64,000 nucleotides of DNA. It comes from Rhipicephalus microplus. Taxonomy: Eukaryota > Arthropoda > Arachnida > Ixodida > Ixodidae. Made by a program: the position numbers and the translations under genes. The DNA lies in NCBI RefSeq assembly GCF_043290135.1, contig NC_134710.1, positions 253,558,592 through 253,622,591 of the forward strand, read 5' to 3'. Positions 10,498-22,925 of this stretch are shown here, piece by piece. Numbering within the stretch: the first letter of the stretch is position 1; every line of letters begins with the position of its first letter. The notes under the pieces were generated by a model, which saw only the letters and a list, made by a program, of their open reading frames with translations, searched no databases and was not told where the DNA came from.

Positions 10498-12827
10498 GTA
10501 AGTGTATATGTTTTTCGTGAAAAGTTTTGTCCTGATTATAAGCTCTGATAGCCGAAAAGATTATTAATAACATACAGTGAAAGCCGGAAGCGAAGCACAT
10601 TTTGAGGCGATGAATCATGCTGCGCTCAAAAATGCTGCACTGAGTGACTCTATAAACTGACGTCATGTGACATGTCCTATGTAAAGGCTGGATTTGAGTG
10701 TAAAACACAAGATCAGTTTGCATTTAGTGAGAAATTCAAACGAGGCCCCTCAGAGCGTTAAATGTTTTTTGTCTACGGACACCTTAGTGAAACCCAGAAT
10801 TATGCAAAGATATTCAATTGAATTTTAAACGGAATAGATCGTCTCAATTTAACACCATAGCATTAACGAGTTAACTTCGGCGAAATTACGGTGTTAAGGT
10901 AGATGTCGGTGTCATTGCTTTTGACCAAAAAAATAGTACAAAAATCGCCATTGTAATTACAAAAACCGGTGGTGTAAAGCTGCCTATATGTAAGTGCGCA
11001 GCTGTGCAGGAGCGCGTTTGCACCTAACGGTCGCATAGTGGGTATGTCGTCAATTAGCGAATGGAATAATCATGGCGCTATAGACATTTCACAGCCACAG
11101 TAGCAGTTCGCATTTCAAGAATAATTGAAACGGCTAATGCTACGCACTAAAACGTTCCTTTCCTTGCGGCACAATTGAAGGTGATGCACATGGGGCCCGA
11201 TTACGCTATTACGTTCCAATCCTGAAGGCAAATCTTTGTCTTGGCGAACGTCCACGTTTTTTTTTTCTGCATTCTGGCGATCAGAAATCAAAAGTTTCTG
11301 CTACAGCGGCGGAGCATATGCATACGTGTTAACTGTGAGAGAGTAGCTGCAGTTGAGACTAGCGCTGCATAGGCTACTTTACGGATGGGTTTAGGTGCAC
11401 CGTAGTGGGATGTTAACCTTGGCGTTTTGTATTCTGGACAACTAAACGAACCGTGTCACAAATGACGTATGTACATGGAAACGGTTGGGCTGTCGCATTG
11501 GACGTTTCATTAACCTAATAATTTACTTCACAACATACAAAAAAAAACTGTTCAACATGCTAAAGTGACGGCACCTATACACTATATGTTTTACGTAAAT
11601 TAGCATATATATAGCTCTAAAATATGCTGCGCTGGGAAACAACTGTGCATAGGCCTGTAGCGCTAGGTGCTATTTGCTGAACGTACTTGCCATACACTCT
11701 GTGGGCGAGTTCGAAAGGTGATAACGTGGTGTTGTAGAGTTTATTACACTAAAAATATCTTTTTGCAGGGCAACGGTACCAAGGCATGATATGAGCACTT
11801 TTTGTAGTATCATCAGGCATATTTTAATCGGACCTCCATTTATGCCACTTTGCATTCAATCTGAAGTGTCATTGAATAGGTGGGGTAAGCTGGGAGGGTT
11901 GGTAATGGAAAACCATGGAAGAACGCAAAAAAGCACGAAACACCGCCTTCTCTTTCGATCTCCTGCATCTCTCGTACAGTCTCCATGTGTTTCTCTTTTA
12001 TATATCGGCTTGTTATTCGGAATATAAACTTCAGTTGTTGGTCAGCGCTCGTTAGCATCTCCAACTCTGGTGTACCTTCCTTTTTTTGCGCTGTTTCTTG
12101 ATTCTTGCATTCACATATGCAGCTCTCGAACAGCGAAAGTTGGTTCAACTTGTATTTAATTGTGGCGTTCGTGATGCACAGGAAGCTGTAAATATCTGAA
12201 GTGTTCAACACCGTAGCGTATGCGACATGGTAATTCGAACAAAGCTCGTTTACATAGCTAAATACAAAAGCTGGGTTATCTATAGAGTTTTGTGTAATAT
12301 AGGTGCTACAAAACTGAAGCACCAACGCAAAAGACAAAAAATATGTAATAAATGCGGTTATTCAATCTGAGAAATTCAAGCTACCTGGTTCACTTGCTCA
12401 GAGAATGCTGCACGCGATCCCCCGTGCGCATGAGTGAAAGCTTAGCCACTTTTCGCCTCAGAAGACCGGCTAGTAGGAAATGGGTGGGAACACAAAGGCG
12501 CGATGGCGTACTGATGTGCACGCAGACAAAACAGTGTCAGTGCTGGACAGCCTATATAGAAAGCAGGCACAGGGAAATGACTCTGCATTCATTTAGTCTC
12601 GATGGCAGGAAATGGATTGACTTTGGTAGGGAAGGAATTAGGCAAAAAAGAAAGACAACTTTGTTGTAATATCTTCGAGACCATTGTCGATGGTACCGTT
12701 TTCAGTGCGTGCTATGTTCGCGCAAGACGGATGAACCAGGAATTGGTTTCACGTGCTCTAGTGTATTGTTTGCGCCCCGAACGGCCAATGGACAGACGTG
12801 ACCCACATCTACTTGTTCTTCTCGCAG
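10498..12827 (+). other. Intron of the fibronectin type III gene
   Basis: This 2,330-bp intron has a GTAAGT donor at its start and a pyrimidine-rich tract ending CTCGCAG at its end. Phase 1 on both sides is consistent: the split codon G|CC reads alanine. The interior has no recognised element. Open frames at 11,840-12,337 and 12,352-12,669 have no domain. Confidence 0.75.
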
Positions 12828-13079
12828 CCCCCGCCGGCGGTGTGGCGATACCACTGAGCCAGTCATCGATCCTTGTCACTTGGGTGGCCAAACCAGGATG
12901 CCCTTCCATATCGGCATACAATTTGAGGGTCGCTAGCCCAACGCCCACCGTAAATTGGGCTTCCACAGAACTGACTCAGTATACCTTCGCGAACCTGATG
13001 ACGAAGACGAAGTACACTTTCCAACTTCGGTGGTGTCCTCTGCCTGGGACGTGCAGTGAAGCCGTAAACATAACTGGAA
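12828..13079 (+). CDS. Exon encoding a second fibronectin type III domain
   Basis: This exon follows the acceptor CTCGCAG (ends 12,827). The peptide has the type III signature (S-S-I-L-V-T-W, I-S-A-Y-N-L-R, Y-T-F-A-N-L-M-T-K-T-K-Y-T-F-Q-L). Two cysteines near the end (R-W-C-P-L-P-G-T-C) are unusual for this fold. If the weak donor A|GTACCC at 13,080 is used, the exon is 252 bp, exactly 84 codons and phase 1-1 like its neighbour, which favours this end. If not, the frame stops at TGA 13,088-13,090 and this would be a terminal exon. No further exons are recognised downstream in the window. Confidence 0.75.
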
Positions 13080-13090
13080 GTACCCTATGA

Positions 13091-13898
13091 AGATCCGAGG
13101 GCAAGAGCTCAGTTGCATAAGAATGTGGCCTTAGCGTTCATGAAATGACAATGGTGATTCAGAAACTATACATAGTGGACAATGCATCATGACTGTACGT
13201 GAAAGGTGACCTATCGTACACGCGTGAATGTTGCACTGAACCATCTTTGCGCTCACCCCTTTGCACTGCAAGGGGGATACAACGCGCTCAGGTAATATTT
13301 CGTTGGTCAAATTGCCTATAAACTGTTACACATTGTAATAGACGCACTAGAATGTCAACTCAGTACATGCATGCCCGCCTAGTCAAATGTGTCGACATAG
13401 TTACATTTCGAAGAAAAAGATATAGAAAGTATGCTATCGAAACGTAACAAGGCGCGAACTGATATTTGACAGCAAGAGAGATCACTTCTTTAAAGTGCAC
13501 TTTGATATTTCAGATTGAATGCGACAGCATTCAAAAGGCCTACATAGTTTGGCAGTGTATATTTGAAAAAAAAAACACGATTAAACAAAATGGGTTCGCG
13601 TTTTGTGAACCTGGTCTCCCCGAAACTCCACACCCACCCATTTACAAACATGTTTTATAAACTAGCTCGACTTTTTTTGTAAATCTAAAGAAGTCTTCTA
13701 AATGCTATGCCTATATTACGTTTACCTGACGAGCTGGATTGCGTACGTGACCAACTAACCACCTTTCAATTAAAAAAACTGCCACTTTTTTTTTAAAGGC
13801 GAAGCATTGATTTTGCCAGTAATGTACAAACGATTCTACAAAATGATGTTATAATGTCTCATTGGCTGTTTGTATTGTGTTATACAACCACTTAGTAA
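13091..13898. other. Non-coding, downstream of the fibronectin exons
   Basis: No exon with splice signals and domain content is visible. No convincing polyadenylation signal closes the gene, so it may continue through an unseen exon or beyond the window. Confidence 0.4.
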
Positions 13899-13912
13899 AT
13901 AAGTTAACGACA

Positions 13913-14155
13913 GCCCTGCTACGGTGGTCTAGCAACAAAGGTACTCGGCTGCTGACCCGCAGGTCGCGGGATCAAATCCCGGCTGTGATGGTTGCATTCC
14001 TGATGGAGGCGGAAATCTCGTAGGCCTATGTACTCAAATTTGGGTGCACGTTGAAGAACCCCAGGTGGTCTAAATGTCCGGAGCCTTTACTATGGTGTTT
14101 CTGGTGATCATATTTTGGTTTTGGGACGTTAAACCCCACATATTATTCAATAAAT
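13913..14155 (+). mobile_element. Ruka-type SINE
   Basis: Full-length copy with B-box CGCGGGATCAAATCCCGG and tail GGACGTTAAACCCCACATA. Imperfect direct repeats (AGTTAACGACAG before, AATTAACGAGGACAG after) probably represent the target duplication, now separated by small changes. Confidence 0.9.
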
Positions 14156-14453
14156 TAACGAGGACAGTCGAGGAGGCTTCACTCAATAATCGCAAACAGC
14201 CTGTTACAACACTGGCATATATGATAATCAGTGCTGGCCGAGAACAGCAAACGCTTCGCATGGTCCCTCGTTTCAAAGCGATCGAGAAACTTGAGATAAC
14301 AATACCTGTAACACGAGGTGCGCGTTAAGACGATACACCTGAAATCACCAGCGATTTCATCTAGCGCCGCCTTTACACATAGCACATATAAACTACAATG
14401 TCAGGTGTTGAACTGCAGCGAAGTGTGGGAGCGGGCTAGTTGGTATTCCATTA

Positions 14454-14801
14454 CTTAAACAGCTGAAGCGCAAAAAGGTAACAACAGACTAAGAAAACAA
14501 CGAGGGCAAGTGCATACTTCTAAATAAAGTTTTATTGCAAATAAAAATCACATATACCTATCACATGACATCAGAATCAAATCATTCAATGCACAGCGAC
14601 AAAGAAAAGAATGAGAAAAAAACTAAGCAGCAGTGAAATCAGATAGAGAAACCACGTGCCGGTGAGTTCAAGTATATTTTAGTTTTTTGTTAGTGCAACG
14701 AGTTAGTGCAACTGATTAGTTGCTCTAACGAGGACCCGTTAGCGCTTGTCCTCGTTGTTCTCTTAGTCCGTTGTTACCTTTTTGCGCTTCAGCTGTTTAA
14801 G
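14454..14801. mobile_element. Foldback element with 60-bp inverted arms
   Basis: The left arm (14,454-14,513) and right arm (14,742-14,801) are reverse complements over 60 bp with only about four or five mismatches (CTTAAACAGCTGAAGCGC at the outer edge). The 228-bp interior is AT-rich with AATAAAG and TTGCAAATAAA words. Just upstream lies the word GGGCTAGTTGGTATTCC. A similar word (GGGCCAGTTGGTAC) precedes the hairpin at 48,858-48,947, which suggests one family of foldback elements with a common head. It could be a MITE or a SINE with an inverted-repeat body. Confidence 0.75.
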
Positions 14802-17800
14802 ATTAACTGCAATGAGTCCAAATATTCTCCATGCCAGTCGCATAGAGAAATACAGCTGGACTGGCGAGACGATACGCACTGTTATCTGACTCTCTACACC
14901 TACCCATTTTCTTCCTGCGGTTATTGAGTGCACAGGAAGACGGCGCATATCGAGTCAACATTTATTTCCTGATCTCTCAAGCCAGCACTGGCGTAGCCAG
15001 AATGGGGGGGGGGGGGGGGGCTCACTTACTTTCTATAATTTTTCTATTTTGCATGTGTATATCGTATGGTGTACTAGGATGGGACAGTGTGCGGTCGTCA
15101 CTGCAAACCAATGGGGGAGCGGTAGGCGCTTTTGCGATGACGCCATCAGAAGGGCGCCACCATCAAGCTGTGTGCCCAGCATGCGCAATTTGAGTTTGCA
15201 TTGCAAAACTCTTTGCTGTTTTTGATTAAAATAGTAACATAACACGATTCAAACTGAAAGTATCTGGGGAATCAAAAGACATCGAACACACTTATACCCA
15301 TTAATAGTAAAGATAAAGCTGATTCTGCATTGTATAAACCTTCACAATTTCTATTGCAGAACAGGGACCCAGATGATCTGCTTGCTAATTCGTTTAACTG
15401 CAGAAGGGATAAAAAAGCACTTCGCTGGTAATTCCATGAATCCGTACGCCTTCCTAGCTGTCCGAATACTCTGAGCTTTTGCGACGAAACGAGCTAGGAG
15501 GTACAGAAGGATAACGCTAACATCATAAGGTGAGTTCCACAACCACCCTTTGCCAGCATGAGCCAGACGAATAGTAGACACGATGTAAAAAAAAAACAGT
15601 TAATAACGAACACTGTTCTACTCCTTTATACATTTTACTAATAATATTTACGCATTTTACGACCAGCGCGGACTCAACTACCTATCTCGGAAGTTTTGTA
15701 TCTCTGCTTCTCATAAATTACTTCAGGGCACGCGAAAAGGTAGCGCCCCAGTATTACGGTGTGCTCCGGCAGCGCTGGCAGTCATCACAAAAAGACCAAC
15801 AATTTTGGCGCCAGACGGCACACTGCCCCGTTCCAGTACACCATATATACTATATACTCGCACTCGCTGCTATACAACCGCATTCAAGTACATACACAAA
15901 CAGTGGTTGAACCCCTTTTCTTTCAGAAACATCGTTAGCCACTTTTATCTCGCAGCCACAGCTAACCGCGTATGGGGCAGAATGAAATTTTAGGGTATTT
16001 CGCTGCTATATATGCAACATAATGGTGAGGGCTAAAATAATAACAAGAATAACAGCAAGTAACTTGTCAGAATGGGTCACACCAAGAGCAAAAAGTTTAA
16101 ATTCAGTTCAAACCTTTATTATTCACGTGAAAATAGAAATGTACGTTACATTTCAACTTCATCAATGCAGCCGACATGCCTAAGAATTCTCTTGAAGTTG
16201 AAAGACACTTCTGTGTTATATGCAGTAAACTACAGTGTTCATCCACAAATGCATAAAAAAACAGAGAGATAAGTCTCAACAATTGCAAGCAAAGCGTGGT
16301 AATCATTCAGTGAAACGCGTCGAGTAGTGGAGCCGCCCCCTCCCCCCCCCCCTCCCCCGCATTCACGTGTGTAGGCTCATTTAAATTCTAGGCCACTTTT
16401 GACATTCACTTCATCTGACACCCCTGTGAGCCTGTCAAAGCATCAAACCTTCTTGTTTTTTAGCCATATATCTCGCGGCACATCAACAGAGAAACAGATT
16501 AGAAATGCTGACCACTTCAAAGAAGCCGTTTCTGCTCTTTGAATAAAACGATTCATGTGTCTATACTTTAGAGCCCAGCAGCGAAACAGCGAAAATTTCA
16601 AGAAAACGAAATAGCAGCACTTGAGCTTCCGCAAAACTAGCATGCTGAGAATAAAAAAAGCAAATATATTGAAGGGCAGGGCTAATATCAGCCCTCTTTT
16701 TTATCTGTCACGCCAGTCAAGTGTCACGCCATTCAACACAATGTGGCGACAACAAGGGGGCTATAATTGCCGCTACGCGTTAATTTATCTATAAATGTCG
16801 TACACGCTCCGCTCGGCGTTTATTTATTTTAATTTTTTATTCTACTGCTTTCAGAGAAGCTTTAAATATTTTTTTTTCGCACAAGAGCGATGCAGTGCGG
16901 AATCTCATAGCATTTAAAAATCATCCTAATTAACTTAAGTTTCTGGCTTACATCTATTCTTGTTGGTAACATGACGACAACCTTATCCTAAGGTGAGTGG
17001 ATTTAGTTTATGTTTATACAGGTCTTCTTCTCACATAATTTGACTAAGTGTGAGCTACAGTCGAGAAAGCAGGCTTTTTTTCTGAGGTTTATTGTGGGCG
17101 GCTTCAAAGTCTGACGAGTAAATAGCGGCAAAGGCTACGTGCTTTTCATTTACAACAGCTTTGTGAACACCTCAATTACAGAACTTACAGCGTGAACTAA
17201 TCTAAGAACCATAACAAAAGTACACCACTAAACAAACTAAAATTTCCATATGAGCTAATAAAGGGACATATACAAGTTAGATCTTGGAAAAATCTTTGCA
17301 TTTTCGTCTGGAACCAGTACACGACAAATGCATGAGCTCACAACACCACCCTTTGTAACTAGTAAGAACTCTTTTGTTATGCATTATTTCCGCGAACTCT
17401 AAATGACTGGAACAAACTTACCAAGGCCAAGGCTTGTAGTCATCTTTAGTTTTATTTTTTTCAGCTTCAACGAGGGTGCATAAATTTTTACACCTAATAG
17501 CCCCTCCTACATTTCATTAGTTTTGTACTACGGAAAGTTACGTGCTTTGTTTTGGTTTTCCACTTTTTGTTTTCTTTTGCATCGATCAAACGGCTTTCTT
17601 CGTTAGTTTGTTTTATGTTACATAACCTTAATATCTCACTATGCGAAAGTCCCTGGAATGGATATAATCGTTTAAGAATAAAAATAAATAAATGATTGTG
17701 TGCATCGTATAGCAGGAGTAACTGCTCACTTGTACCAAAAACAGAAGTTGGCAGCGGCATGATGTAATTATCTTCTGCTGTACACTCCTGCCCTCGCTCA

Positions 17801-18580
17801 TTGCGCTTATATATCTCTTTTTCTTTCGATCAAGAGAAGAAGCTGAAGTTGCTTTACCAGTTTAGCCCACTCAGCAAGAATTAGCTGACATAAGCATTCT
17901 AACTCGATCCTGTCTATTTGATTCATGTCGTCTGTCTTTGCTTTCTCAACAGCGCATCCCACAGGCGTGCGCACGAGGGAATCACAGTAATATCTCCCCC
18001 CCCCCCCCTCCTTAGTTACGTCTCAATATCGAGGGCGCAAGGTCAGCAAGATACGTTTACTCATTCACGTCCTCACAGTTTTTGATGATAAATATTGGTT
18101 TGATGTTAAATATTGGCCGGCCCGTGATATCGCATTTCAAGAATTGTTTACCTCCCATTTTAACCTCACGAAAGCCAGCGACCAAAATAATGCCATTGCG
18201 AACAGGAAGTCATCACTTGTTAATTTTTATTGCATTCATTGTAAACACGTTCTCACTCAGGCTAGACCACCAGGAGGGGCATCAACTCAGAGTGCTGTGA
18301 TTAGACTTTGCCCCCCCCCCCCCCCGACCTCCCTCCGATTGGATACCTTGCACCCACCTGCGGTACTTTCAAATGTGCGTAGAATGTTTGCATTCGCGAG
18401 AGATATTTCACGCGGAATAAGTCTGTCAAAGCTGCGGGCTAGGGGTGTTTGAATTGGGAATTTCATAATTGAATAAAAAAAAACATTGGCACGTTGCACG
18501 TCAAGTCAGAATTGATGAAGCACGAATGAGAGAGGTTAATTTGTCACTTTAAAATCAGCTCAGCGTAAATTATACCGTAC
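14802..18580. other. Non-coding, AT-rich; homopolymer C/G tracts
   Basis: Long G or C runs lie at 15,004-15,020, 16,338-16,352, 17,996-18,008 and 18,311-18,325. I find no gene, no domain-bearing frame and no element with defined ends in these 3.8 kb. Confidence 0.5.
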
Positions 18581-18629
18581 ACAACTTCCATGTCTTGATT
18601 ATTATGTTTAGACGTAGCATATACCTATC

Positions 18630-19160
18630 CCGACTATTCACGTCACGTGATACCAAATTTGGTATATGTTGACGTAGAAAAACGGCCGCGAGCGTGCTAT
18701 GAGCGTAGCATGCAGTCATGTTTTACATGACACGCATATATAATTATCATTTACCTTCGTCTTTCATTCTCGTCACTTCATACCATACTTGGTATATATG
18801 AAGCTAGCAGAATGGCCACGAGTGCATTATGAGCGTGGTACGTTGTCATGTACACACATGACACGCATCTCACGATTATCTGGTTGGGACGTGTATTTAC
18901 TTTCCTTGTCCACTTGCATCACGTAACACCAAATTTGGTATACGTGAAGCTAGCGAAACGGCCGGGAGCGCACCACGAGCGTGGTATGCAGTAATGTTAC
19001 GTAACACACATCTTATTATTAATATGTTTGCACCATTCACATACCTTCGTCATCCATTTATGACACATAATAACAAATTTGGTGCACGCGAAGCTAGCGA
19101 AACGACCGCGAGTGAATCATTAACGTTGCGTGTAGGCATGACCTACATGAAATGCATGTC
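18630..19160. repeat. Tandem array, four units of ~131-146 bp
   Basis: Each unit contains a CAAATTTGGTATA-like word followed by GAAGCTAGCGAAACGGCC, GAGCGTGGTATGCAGT and CATGACACGCAT. The leading words begin near 18,654, 18,785, 18,931 and 19,075. Units differ by many substitutions, so the array is old. An inverted relative with at least two units is at 28,450-28,800. Confidence 0.85.
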
Positions 19161-19424
19161 ATGATTTCCATGGTAGCGTCTATCACTTGTATTCACCGTG
19201 CAATCATGTCATGCCATACCAGTTATGCAACATGCCATGTGAACAAAACCACCACAAAAGCAGCAAGACCATGAAATTAAAATCATGGTATTCGTGACAC
19301 AAATATTACGATTTTCATGTTACGACTAGTCACTTAAGCTCGTCATACAGTCATGTTATGTCATTCTAATTTTAGTATTGATCCTGTTATCGAAACGGCC
19401 AGGAGAGCTAGAACTCGTAGGCGC

Positions 19425-19517
<93 letters not shown>

Positions 19518-19522
19518 CAGAT
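19425..19522. repeat. (GATA)n microsatellite
   Basis: About 98 bp of GATA repeat with a single change (GACA) near the right end. It is part of the element at 18,590-19,575. Confidence 0.97.
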
Positions 19523-19575
19523 ACGCTCAAATTTGCCGAAGTTCGCGAAAAGATGCTTCGGATTTAATGCGATTT

Positions 19576-20639
19576 GAATAGCTATTTCACGTAATCTAAT
19601 ACGAATATGAATCAAATACTATTCGAGTGGTTTTCAAATAGTGATAAACTTTTTTAAACGCAGCCCTGGAATCACAAGGTAAACATTTTTGAATCAGCCC
19701 AAAAATTGCACTACATTTTGTTTGAAACAAGTACTCAAGAACTTTTACACATGAGCATTACGTGCACTTTCAACCGACAGCAAAAAAATATCACAATTGT
19801 GTGAACTGAGGCAAACTCGTATACAACAACAGCAAAAGCCTTAGAAACATTTTGTAACTGTAGGTTGAAATAACCCAGTGACGCCATTATTCAAGGCATT
19901 GCTTTGTCAACAGCTGTTTGAATTTCAGTAATATGTAAATGTTTAACAGTATTCACGAGTACACATCTTCATGCATGTCATGTCGAAAATAGTGGATTTA
20001 TGACTCCACCGCTTCTACAACGCTAAAATTTAGGGAAGAACGTCTTCAGTCTATGGTCAATATAGCGTCGATAGCCCGTAAAATCCTGGCTTGCATGTAC
20101 CTCGATAATTCGATGATTAAACAAGAAATACTAGCCTTCATATTACAACACTTTGCTCCTTTCACTTTTTTCAGCAGTACTTCTTATTCAAGAAGTATTT
20201 AAAAATAGTGTTTTTATATGCCTCATTTGATTCCAGTAACAGGTTGAATAGAACGTTTTTTAATTCATTATTTAAATTTTGTTTGAAGATTCGTACACCT
20301 TTACTGCATGCGCCCTTCTACATACAATGCTTTAAACGTCTTTTTTCTGTACAAGACGTTCTCTTAACTATTAGTTGTAGCTACAGCGCTTCAAGCTAGC
20401 AAACTGCATGTTATCTTGAACGAATAATTGCTTGGCAAAAAATGAGGGTGAAAAGGGAAACGACAAACCATAGCGCTGACTCCCCACTAACATTTTACTT
20501 CGAAGCGAAGCAGAATGAACAGCACCTGAAAAAAACAGAAAACAAACAATCATCGCATGCGCACAAAGTCAAATTGCAGCAAGAAAACTCTATGTGGTTG
20601 TTAAGAAATGAACGTGACGTAAACTATTCATGAGGTATC
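19576..20639. other. Non-coding, AT-rich
   Basis: No gene or repeat with recognisable ends was found. Confidence 0.45.
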
Positions 20640-20654
20640 ATATATCTGCATGTG

Positions 20655-20892
20655 CCCCGCCACGGTGGTCTAGTGCTAAGGTACTCGGCTGCTGACCCGC
20701 AGGTCACGGGATCAAATCCCGGCTGTGGCGGCTGCACTTCTGATGGAGGCGGAAATGTTGTAGGCCCGTGTACTCAGATTTGGGTGCACGTTAAAGAACA
20801 CCAGGTGGTCCAAATTTCCGGAGCCCTTCACTACGGCGTCTCTCATAATCATGTGGTGGTTTTGGGATGTTAAACCCCACAAAATCAATCAA
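20655..20892 (+). mobile_element. Ruka-type SINE, full length, 15-bp target duplication
   Basis: Near-consensus copy with perfect 15-bp direct repeats ATATATCTGCATGTG at 20,640-20,654 and 20,893-20,907. It keeps the head (GTGGTCTAGTG), B-box (CACGGGATCAAATCCCGG) and an AATCAATCAA tail. The exact duplication and near-consensus body mark it as one of the youngest copies in the window. Confidence 0.96.
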
Positions 20893-21139
20893 ATATATCT
20901 GCATGTGATAATGCCAACCAAGGTGGCTATGCAGGATGGTACGAGCTTCTCGGACACATGAGTATGCTCCAATCTTGCTCTATAGGCAGCCATAGCATGC
21001 ATCAAGACAGTGCGGATCAAATGAAACCAGCACTAATAAAAATGACTGCAAAAATGTGCGTGGCGACAGCGACGCATGTTGGGCATTTGCGGTAGGTATG
21101 AAAGAAACATCGCGTTCGTGCGTGCGTGCTTGCGTGCGT

Positions 21140-22925
21140 ACACGTCAGCGCCACCACTTTCAGCAGTGCAGCGCCGTTATCCTGATTGTCGCGCTATCTT
21201 TTTGCGAACTCCACACGAGCCTCGCAAAGGCGTGTTCGAGGGCTTCTTATTCTTTCCGGCAGGTTCTTTCGTTCCAACTGCAGCGTAGAAATTTCCGTAG
21301 TCGAATGCAGCAAGGGTACACCCACCGCACTCTGGTGCTGCTCGTTTCTCCTCTGTAAAATATTGCAGATCAATATAACGGCAGGTTTTCACCAGGGGCG
21401 CTCGCATCATGGCGGCAATGCGGCTGTTAGTAAATACGTCGTGAGCGCGGTGAAATTGAATGTGATACGTGGTAGCCAGGTCATGATAAAAGTTTTACTT
21501 CTGTACTTCTGCGTGTGTGTGGGCTCTATGAAGCTGATATGTGAATTGTGCCGGTCGCCGGCGTTGCGGCGTAAGCACTGCTCCTCAACAAGAGCAAAAG
21601 TCCTTGGCGGACCTGATCTTCCTCGCGGGCACAATCAAATTGATTGACGCATGAACTCAGATAGAAGCTCGTTGATTCTGAGAAGGCCCCAGTTTTGCTC
21701 GTGACTGTCATGGTGCCTGTTTAACTGACAAGCATTTGTTGCAGTGGATCCCTAGCAGCTGCCTCTATGCATATAAAATAATTGGGCATCTTGCACTACC
21801 ATAGAGAAGCTTGTGAAAACCTAGCTTCTCTCAGCTTTTCAATTCGGTCATCTACTCGTCTGCTTGAGCTGCTTCGAATTGAAGGCTGCATCAGCTTTGT
21901 CCTAATTATGAATATACTAATTATCTTAGGCTTCTTGAACATAACACTGAATCGTTCTGTCTTAACTGAAAAGGTTTCAACTAACATAACACTGAACAGT
22001 TTTCTCTTAATTGATAAGGTTTCACTTCAAATGGCAATGATTATCTTGAGTGCAACTACAAAGCCAACATTAGTATGGGGTTTTGAACCTAATTCTTATT
22101 AGCACCTTACTAATTGACATCAGCTAGTAAGGTCTAGTTAGCACAGTCTTACTTAGCGTGCTTGCAATTAACGTCACGTCAATTAGCATGGTTTAGCTAG
22201 CATGCTAGTTCACTAAGCATGCTAGTTAGTTAAGTAGCATGCTTAGTTAGCATGGTTCAAGCTTTATATGGCTTGACTAATATGGTTTTCTAACAATGTG
22301 ATTTGAAACCTCGGCCTTACCATTGGTTTCGGAACGTTCAACACTATATATAAATCAACCAATCAGTCAATCTGTCTTACAACGACTTGGCCTAATTACC
22401 TTGGTCATAGCATTTCATGGCCTAATTAGCCTAAATACCGCCCAGCCAAATAGCTAATCTTCCGACCGCACGTACACGGGTGCTAGCGGATGATGAAGAC
22501 GACAACGAAGACGTGCACCGGCTGAGAAGCACGGTAGAATGTAAAGGGTAACCATGATGATTAACACGTGGCCTCGGGTTTAGCTGTGGTCGCGATGTGG
22601 TGAGGCACTCGGCCGAAATGAATCTCAGAGACCACCATGCTGATTATAGTGAAGCGAAATTGGTGCCGTCATGAAAAACATTAAAATGATTTTAAAGAGC
22701 TAGTGCTTTTAAAAATCTCAACAGGAAAAGTTTTCTATACTTTAATCACAGGGGTGCACTTTTGAACCAAGGGAACGACAAGCAAATGAAAGAAGGTGCC
22801 TCTGGTCTGAAAATACTGCTCAAATTTGTCGACCATCCTTGACGCTCTGCTGGGTTTCATTATAACTAACGGAAAAAAGTGTGCTGAGGGGTTAATTTGA
22901 CTTTTTGGCACTGTTGGCTCATTCA
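21140..22925 (+). repeat. Unnamed ~1.8-kb repeat or duplicated segment, copy A
   Basis: Ordered homologous blocks match 38,045-39,857 plus 45,603-45,655. They include GCTATCTTTTTGCGAACTC, AGAGAAGCTTGTGAAAACC, GCTGCATCAGCTTTGTCCTAA, a zone rich in TTAGCATG words, GATGATTAACACGTGGCCTC and GCTGAGGGGTTAATTTGA. No protein domain is evident. Between about 21,360 and 21,770 it has sequence absent from copy B. It could be an old transposon of unknown class or a segmental duplication. It lacks three insertions present in copy B and so shows the empty sites. Confidence 0.8.
22322..22372 (+). mobile_element. Ruka 3'-tail fragment inside copy A
   Basis: About 50 bp resembling the Ruka 3' end (TTGGTTTCGGAACGTTCAAC, then an ATCAACCAATCAGTCAATC tail). 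Copy B of the surrounding repeat has no such sequence (CTTACCATGACTTGG around 38,900), so this is an insertion specific to copy A. Confidence 0.6.

Larger units (their letters stand above)
18590..19575 (-). mobile_element. Microsatellite plus ~145-bp tandem-unit element, copy 2
   Basis: Read on the reverse strand: a head (GAAGCATCTTTTCGCGAACTTC, AAATTTGAGCGT), a TATC microsatellite, a unique region (CTCCTGGCCGTTTCGATAA, CTTGCTGCTTTTGTGGTGG), then four ~130-145-bp tandem units. The copy at 28,016-28,800 has the same order. This order (microsatellite followed by central tandem repeats of about 150 bp) is the layout described for Helentron-associated non-autonomous elements of insects and molluscs. 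That assignment is inference, because I could not locate Helentron termini. Confidence 0.65.
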
